From a virus: 62,242 nt of DNA. The notes beneath the pieces were generated by a model. It was not told the origin of the DNA, made no database searches, and saw only the letters and a list, made by a program, of their open reading frames with translations. Below, piece after piece: positions 58,295 through 62,242 of the stretch. The position numbers and the translations under genes were made by a program. The stretch lies in IMG/VR virus record IMGVR_UViG_3300009183_000009, positions 1 through 62,242 of that record, one strand, 5' to 3'. Each line of letters begins with the position of its first letter. Positions within the stretch are counted from its first letter, which is position 1.

Positions 58295-59233
58295 ATGGCA
58301 GAGCAATATAAGTTTCCCGATGAACTTGACGACAACAAAAGTCAAAAGGTTGAGATACTTCAGCCCGAAGATGACGTTGAAATTGAGATTGTTGACGACA
58401 CACCCATACAAGACCGTGGGCGTAGACCGTTAGACAAAGAGGTTGAAGACCCCACGGATGACGAAATTGAGAACTACTCCGATAAGGTTAAGGTACGCAT
58501 TAAAGAGTTAACTCATGCGCGGCACGACGAGCGCAGGGCAAAAGAAACTCTTTACCGTGAAAAACAAGACCTTGAGCGTCTTGCACAGCATATGGTTGAA
58601 GAAAACAACCGTCTCAAACAATATGTAAATAACGGGTCTGAGCAGTATGGGGCTATGGCCAAGACCGCTGCCGAGGCGGAAATGGATAAAGCCCGTCGAG
58701 AGTACAAGGTGGCACAGGAGGCGTTTGACACTGATGCCATCATTGCGGCTCAGGAAGCGTTGTTTGACGCTAAGTCAAAATTACAACAAGCACAAAATTT
58801 TCGTCCACCCCCTTTACAAGTTGAAGAAAGTGCGGTACAACCGCGACAACAACAGACCCAATCTGTTCAACCGGACGAAAAAACCCTGCGCTGGCAGGCA
58901 AAAAACCAGTGGTTCGGTTCTGATGGGTTTGAGGAAGTTTCCAGCTTCGCACTAGGGCTGCATCAAAAATTAGTGTCAAACGGGGTTGACCCCCGCTCTG
59001 ATGAGTACTTCGAGCAAATTGATGCTCGCGTGAAGTCTACGTTCCCCGACATGTTCGGTGGCGTTAGCGAAAAGTCCCGGCGACCTTCTTCAGTGGTTGC
59101 TCCGGCAACACGTTCTACAGGAACAAGGAAGGTTCAATTGACGCCGTCACAAGCTGCGTTAATTAAAAAGTACAACCTTGACCCTAAGAAGTATGTTGCT
59201 GAAGTTTTAAAATTGGAGAACCAAAATGGCTGA
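58295..59233 (+). CDS. Head scaffolding protein
   Basis: 312 residues after AAAGGAGTAGAA. Acidic N-terminus (about 1-70), a long coiled coil (TDDEIENYSDKVKVRIKELTHARHDERRAKETLYREKQDLERLAQHMVEENNRLKQYV, about 65-130) and a charged helical C-terminal part ending near NLDPKKYVAEVLKLENQNG. This is the layout of phage scaffolds, placed between portal and capsid genes. Expected to form the inner core during capsid assembly and then leave. Confidence 0.85.
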   Translation: MAEQYKFPDELDDNKSQKVEILQPEDDVEIEIVDDTPIQDRGRRPLDKEVEDPTDDEIENYSDKVKVRIKELTHARHDERRAKETLYREKQDLERLAQHMVEENNRLKQYVNNGSEQYGAMAKTAAEAEMDKARREYKVAQEAFDTDAIIAAQEALFDAKSKLQQAQNFRPPPLQVEESAVQPRQQQTQSVQPDEKTLRWQAKNQWFGSDGFEEVSSFALGLHQKLVSNGVDPRSDEYFEQIDARVKSTFPDMFGGVSEKSRRPSSVVAPATRSTGTRKVQLTPSQAALIKKYNLDPKKYVAEVLKLENQNG

Positions 59234-59675
59234 AAATCGCACCCCCCGTGATAATGCATCACGCGAAAAATCAACTCGATACGTGTATAAACCTTCGAGT
59301 GCGCTGCCCGATCCTACCCCTGAACCCGGATGGGAGTTTCGCTACATAGCGACTCATGTCTTGGGACAGTCCATGCCAACCAATGTGTCTAGCAAGATGC
59401 GGGATGGCTGGGAACCGGTGAAAGCAGCAGACCATCCAGAACTGATGCTTGAAGGTAATGACAAAGGTAATGTGGAAATTGGTGGATTGATGCTTTGCAA
59501 AATTCCTACTGAAAAACTCATGGCCATGAAAGAGTATTACGACACACAAGCGCAGAATCAGATGGATTCAGTGGACAACCACTTCATGAGAAATAATGAC
59601 CCGCGTATGCCTCTGTTTGCTGACCGCAAGTCAACAACCAGTCGTGGAAGCGGATTTGGTACAGGTTCAAAATAA
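59226..59675 (+). CDS. Hypothetical protein in the head operon
   Basis: 149 residues overlapping the scaffold gene by 8 bases. N-terminus basic, then PGWEFRYIATHVLGQSMPTNVSSKMRDGWEPV and EIGGLMLCKIPTEKLMAMKEYYDTQAQNQMDSVDNHFMRNNDPRMPLFADRKSTTSR. This fold is widespread in phage head operons but has no assigned function. May be a head-associated factor. Confidence 0.7.
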   Translation: MAENRTPRDNASREKSTRYVYKPSSALPDPTPEPGWEFRYIATHVLGQSMPTNVSSKMRDGWEPVKAADHPELMLEGNDKGNVEIGGLMLCKIPTEKLMAMKEYYDTQAQNQMDSVDNHFMRNNDPRMPLFADRKSTTSRGSGFGTGSK

Positions 59676-59686
59676 AGGAGTCTTAA

Positions 59687-60511
59687 ATGGCTTATCCAGT
59701 GGTCTCAGCCCCGTACGGGCTAAAACCAATCAACTTGATTGGTGGTCAGGTATTTGCGGGGTCAACCCGTGAACTACCTATCACCTACGGCTACGCTACA
59801 AACATCTTTTATGGTGATTTTGTAACGTTAGTTCGTGGGAATTTGGAACGCATAAGCGTTACAACAGGTGTTGTTGGCACATTAATGGGGGTTTTCCTCG
59901 GATGTTCGTACACCAACCCTTTAACCGGACAAAAAACCTTCTCGCAATACTGGCCTGCGTCTACGCTTGCTGGTGATGCAGTGGCTATTGTCTGTGATGA
60001 CCCTGATACAGTGTTTAAAGCTGTGATGGTTTCTGGTACTACAGTGGTGACTTCTGGTGCTCGCGCCATGATTGGTCAAAACTTAGCAGCAGTTAACAAC
60101 ACAGGTAGCACTGCAACAGGTAATTCAGCTAACGCTGTTTTGGCAGATACCTCCCTAGCACTTACTGCGGCTTTGCCAATTCGTGTTATTGGGTTGGTTC
60201 CTGACTCTGTAGTGGCACAAGGTACGGGCGTTTACTCCAGTATCAGTACCGCTACCGTTACGCTTGCTTCGGCTCTTACGTTTACGCCAGTGGTTGGCTC
60301 TGACGTTGGTTCCATTGCTGCAAATGGTCAGTACATTGCCAGCGGTTCGTATGTTGCGTCTGTAACAAACTCTACAACGGTTGTGCTGAATCAAGCACCT
60401 CTGGTAGCGTTTGCTTCGGCCTCAACACTTGTCTTTAACCAATATCCAGAAGTACTCGTGAAAATCAATTTTGGTTTGCACAAATACTATGCTGGTACAG
60501 CTGTTGCATAA
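59687..60511 (+). CDS. Head decoration or minor capsid protein
   Basis: 274 residues with a conserved N-terminus APYGLKPINLIGGQVFAGSTRELPITYGYATNIFYGDFVTL, common in phage head proteins found beside the capsid gene. The C-terminal third holds a Ser/Thr/Val-rich beta module (about 195-245), probably an outward-facing insertion, before PEVLVKINFGLHKYYAGTAVA. Leader AAAGGAGTCTTAA. Expected on the capsid surface. Confidence 0.75.
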   Translation: MAYPVVSAPYGLKPINLIGGQVFAGSTRELPITYGYATNIFYGDFVTLVRGNLERISVTTGVVGTLMGVFLGCSYTNPLTGQKTFSQYWPASTLAGDAVAIVCDDPDTVFKAVMVSGTTVVTSGARAMIGQNLAAVNNTGSTATGNSANAVLADTSLALTAALPIRVIGLVPDSVVAQGTGVYSSISTATVTLASALTFTPVVGSDVGSIAANGQYIASGSYVASVTNSTTVVLNQAPLVAFASASTLVFNQYPEVLVKINFGLHKYYAGTAVA

Positions 60512-60524
60512 GGAGTAACATAAA

Positions 60525-61436
60525 ATGGCTATTTCACGCGCACAGCTACTTAAAGAGTTGCTCCCCGGACTGAATGCTTTGTTTGGTATGGAGTACTCCC
60601 GCTACGGCGAAGAGCATAAAGAAATCTACGAAACTGAGAAATCAGAGCGTAGCTTTGAAGAAGAGACCAAGCTTGCTGGTTTCTCCGCTGCTCCCGTCAA
60701 GAACGAAGGTTCTGCCATTGCTTATGACAATGCGCAAGAAGCGTTCACAGCACGCTACAACCACGAAACCATTGCCTTGGGTTTCTCAATCACTGAAGAA
60801 GCGATTGAAGATAACTTGTACGACAGCTTGTCTGCTCGTTACACCAAAGCTTTGGCCCGTGCTATGGCATACACTAAGCAAGTCAAGGCAGCTTCTGTTT
60901 TGAATAATGGTTTCTCTGCCGGTTATGTCGGTGGCGATGGCGTTGCTCTATTCAGCACAGCTCACCCCTTGGTTTCTGGTGGCACCAACAGTAATCGCCC
61001 AACTACCAACGCTGACTTGAACGAGACTTCTCTTGAGAACGCCGTCATTCAAATTGCAGCTTGGACAGACGAGCGCGGCCTGTTGATTGCAGCAAAACCC
61101 CGCAAGTTGGTGATTCCTCCTGCTCTGATGTTCGTGGCTACCCGCCTGTTGGAAACCAACCTCCGTGTTGGCACTACCGACAACGACATCAACGCGTTGA
61201 AGAACAACGGCTCAATCCCTGAAGGCTACACTGTCAATCACTTCTTGACAGATGCCAACGGCTGGTTCTTGATGACCGATGTTCCCAACGGCTTGAAGCA
61301 TTTCGAGCGTATGCCTTTGGAGAATAAAATGGATGGTGACTTCGATACTGGTAACGTACGTTACAAGGCTCGTGAGCGTTATTCATTCGGCTGGTCTGAC
61401 CCATTGGGAGCTTTTGGTTCCCCCGGTACGACCTAA
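60525..61436 (+). CDS. Major capsid protein
   Basis: 303 residues. The N-terminal part (LLKELLPGLNALFGMEYSRYGEEHKEIYETEKSERSFEEE) resembles an arm. The HK97-like core follows (FTARYNHETIALGFSITEEAIEDNLYDSLSARYTKALARAMAYTKQVKAASVLNNGF, SWTDERGLLIAAKPRKLVIPPALMFVATRLL, TDVPNGLKHFERMPLE). It recalls Mu gpT-type capsids. A strong terminator follows at once, as expected for the most abundant virion protein. Confidence 0.9.
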   Translation: MAISRAQLLKELLPGLNALFGMEYSRYGEEHKEIYETEKSERSFEEETKLAGFSAAPVKNEGSAIAYDNAQEAFTARYNHETIALGFSITEEAIEDNLYDSLSARYTKALARAMAYTKQVKAASVLNNGFSAGYVGGDGVALFSTAHPLVSGGTNSNRPTTNADLNETSLENAVIQIAAWTDERGLLIAAKPRKLVIPPALMFVATRLLETNLRVGTTDNDINALKNNGSIPEGYTVNHFLTDANGWFLMTDVPNGLKHFERMPLENKMDGDFDTGNVRYKARERYSFGWSDPLGAFGSPGTT

Positions 61437-61442
61437 TAAGTT

Positions 61443-61470
61443 AAGGGGGCCTTGTGCCCCCTTTTCTTTT
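61443..61470 (+). terminator. Rho-independent terminator after the major capsid gene
   Basis: AAGGGGGC-CTTGT-GCCCCCTT with a T-rich tract (TTTTCTTTT), eight pairs, seven bases after the stop codon. Clear intrinsic terminator that would raise head-gene dosage over downstream genes. Confidence 0.9.
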
Positions 61471-61502
61471 GGTGTATATTGAACACATTCCGAGAATCAT
61501 CG

Positions 61503-61545
61503 GCGTATCAAACAGGCTCGGCTGACCTCATGCAGATTGATACGC
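61503..61545. promoter_or_regulatory. Inverted GCGTATCA / TGATACGC pair around a promoter-like site
   Basis: GCGTATCA (61503-61510) and TGATACGC (61538-61545) are perfectly inverted, 27 bases apart. The inner halves (GTATCA, TGATAC) are the same as in the five early palindromes, so the same regulator might bind here, with other spacing. They flank the candidate -35 box and spacer of the promoter at 61546. Confidence 0.55.
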
Positions 61546-61551
61546 TATAAC
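61522..61551 (+). promoter_or_regulatory. Late promoter candidate after the capsid terminator
   Basis: CTGACC (61522-61527), an 18-base spacer, and TATAAC (61546-61551), 17 bases before the ATG at 61568. The site would restart transcription for the genes that follow the terminator. Sequence match only. Confidence 0.45.
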
Positions 61552-61567
61552 GCATGGAGAATTAAAC

Positions 61568-62101
61568 ATGGGATTCGCAACTCACCTTGGCCCTTGGTTG
61601 TTGGGCACTGTTAAAAACACAACTGGCACTACCGCTGGTACTATCCAAAACACCGGCGCTACTAGCGTTACCCAAACCAAAAAAGTTAATTACGCTGGCG
61701 TTGTTTACACTGCCGATACAACAACCACCCTGTTCACTATTCCTGCTGGCGCTCAAATTACCAGCATTCATATTGACACGTTGGTGGCGTTTACTGGTTC
61801 TACTGCCGCAAATATGTCTTTAGGTATTACAGGCTCAACAGCTTTGTACTTTGCTTCTACAGACATTACAACCCAAGGTCGTTTAGCCAATACTGGCGCA
61901 GCGGCTAAATTGGGCAACTGGGCTGGAGCAGCTACTACAGCTTCTCCTAACGGTGCTGGCGTTGGTACAACTGATGTAACAATTATTGCTACTGTACGTC
62001 CTACTGTTGCTGACGTTACCGCAGGGACTGTGCAATACACCATTGTGTACTCTGTAGCAAATTCAGACGGTACTCAGTCTCCTGCTCCTTCTCAACAATA
62101 A
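61568..62101 (+). CDS. Beta-rich structural protein after the capsid gene
   Basis: 177 residues, Thr/Ala/Gly-rich with clear alternating strands (TLFTIPAGAQITSIHIDTLVAFTGSTAANMSLGITGSTALYFASTDITTQGR). Its N-terminus MGFATHLGPWLLGTV is conserved in short phage proteins that lie after capsid genes. No catalytic motif. Perhaps a head fibre or decoration protein, separated from the capsid gene by its own promoter region. Confidence 0.75.
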   Translation: MGFATHLGPWLLGTVKNTTGTTAGTIQNTGATSVTQTKKVNYAGVVYTADTTTTLFTIPAGAQITSIHIDTLVAFTGSTAANMSLGITGSTALYFASTDITTQGRLANTGAAAKLGNWAGAATTASPNGAGVGTTDVTIIATVRPTVADVTAGTVQYTIVYSVANSDGTQSPAPSQQ

Positions 62102-62109
62102 TTAATCAC

Positions 62110-62125
62110 GGGGGCTTCGGCCCCC
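62110..62125 (+). terminator. UUCG-loop hairpin at the circle junction
   Basis: GGGGGC-TTCG-GCCCCC, six pairs with a very stable UUCG loop, 9 bases after the stop codon. No T-tract follows (TCATAACAG), so it is more likely a transcript-end stabiliser or partial terminator. The contig break falls inside its right arm. Confidence 0.6.
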
Positions 62126-62242
62126 TCATAACAGGAGATTAATTATGCAACAGACAGACGTAAAGGCGGCTCACTTAACTGCCGCTGGATCTTTTATATT
62201 GGGACGCACACGCCTCAAAGGTATTGTGGTCAGCCCTAAAGC
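62120..62242. repeat. Direct terminal repeat, copy 2 (circle junction)
   Basis: Identical to bases 1-123. See the copy at the beginning: it marks the closing overlap of a circular assembly. Confidence 0.9.
62145..62242 (+). CDS. Partial repeat of the first gene of the window
   Basis: The first 98 bases of the gene that starts at 26 (ATG at 62145), cut by the end of the window. It is not a second gene: it is the same gene read again through the closing overlap. Confidence 0.9.
   Translation, partial: MQQTDVKAAHLTAAGSFILGRTRLKGIVVSPK

Noticed and set aside
1-62242. Integrase, repressor/CI-type lysogeny genes, CRISPR arrays, insertion sequences
   Set aside because: No recombinase motif, no array of regularly spaced repeats and no transposase was seen on either strand. 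The small HTH protein alone is too little to argue for lysogeny.

Overview
The window is the complete genome of a tailed bacteriophage, about 62.1 kb in circular form. Its last 123 bases (62120-62242) repeat its first 123 bases (1-123), so the sequence closes on itself and the ends are an assembly break rather than real termini. No integrase, excisionase, parA/parB, rRNA or tRNA gene is visible, which points to a virulent phage, or at least not an integrating one. The portal, scaffold, head and connector genes, and the absence of any tape measure, sheath or baseplate set, suggest a short-tailed (podovirus-like) particle. Several small families here (DUF6321-type proteins, K/G/M-rich proteins, ADGEFVVP-type C-termini, DUF7483-like tail repeats) are, from general knowledge, common in phages of aquatic bacteria. 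The host cannot be read from the sequence. The spanin pair indicates a Gram-negative host.

Layout. Rightward late block: 52768 to 62101, continuing through the circle junction to 30875. It runs terminase small and large subunits, portal, a GroES-like co-chaperonin, scaffold, a probable head protein, the major capsid protein, then head-tail connectors interleaved with very small basic proteins and one LAGLIDADG homing endonuclease gene. Tail and receptor-contact proteins follow, then a lysis cassette (holin candidates, Rz with embedded Rz1, M15 endolysin), a tail hub protein, and four large proteins probably delivered with the DNA. The last two are a lytic transglycosylase protein and a 3144-residue polyvalent protein with metallopeptidase-like, ADP-ribosyltransferase-like and LPD38-like regions.

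Leftward early block: 52331 down to 30745. The first third (52331-48.1 kb) holds short genes of unknown function, several strongly acidic or with one membrane segment. Next come an unknown 321-residue protein and three adjacent genes encoding a VWA/HExxH protein, a MoxR-type AAA+ ATPase and a DUF3150-type protein. After these lie replication and nuclease genes: VRR-NUC nuclease, family A DNA polymerase, SprT-like peptidase, PD-(D/E)XK exonuclease, HNH endonuclease, SNF2-type helicase, SSB-like protein, a small HTH protein and a primase-helicase. No phage RNA polymerase is seen, so host RNA polymerase is probably used throughout.

Regulatory architecture. The leftward and rightward blocks diverge from 52332-52767, which holds a candidate promoter for each direction and two leftward terminator-like hairpins. 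Five copies of the 17-bp palindrome AGTATCA-N3-TGATACT lie at gene junctions between 49.3 and 52.5 kb. Four of the nested blocks of a 278-bp imperfect palindrome centred at about 51251.5 are exactly concentric, which makes it the best candidate for a replication origin. Many early genes share a GGAGTAATCAA leader directly before the start codon. The major capsid gene is followed by a clear intrinsic terminator and then a new promoter-like region.
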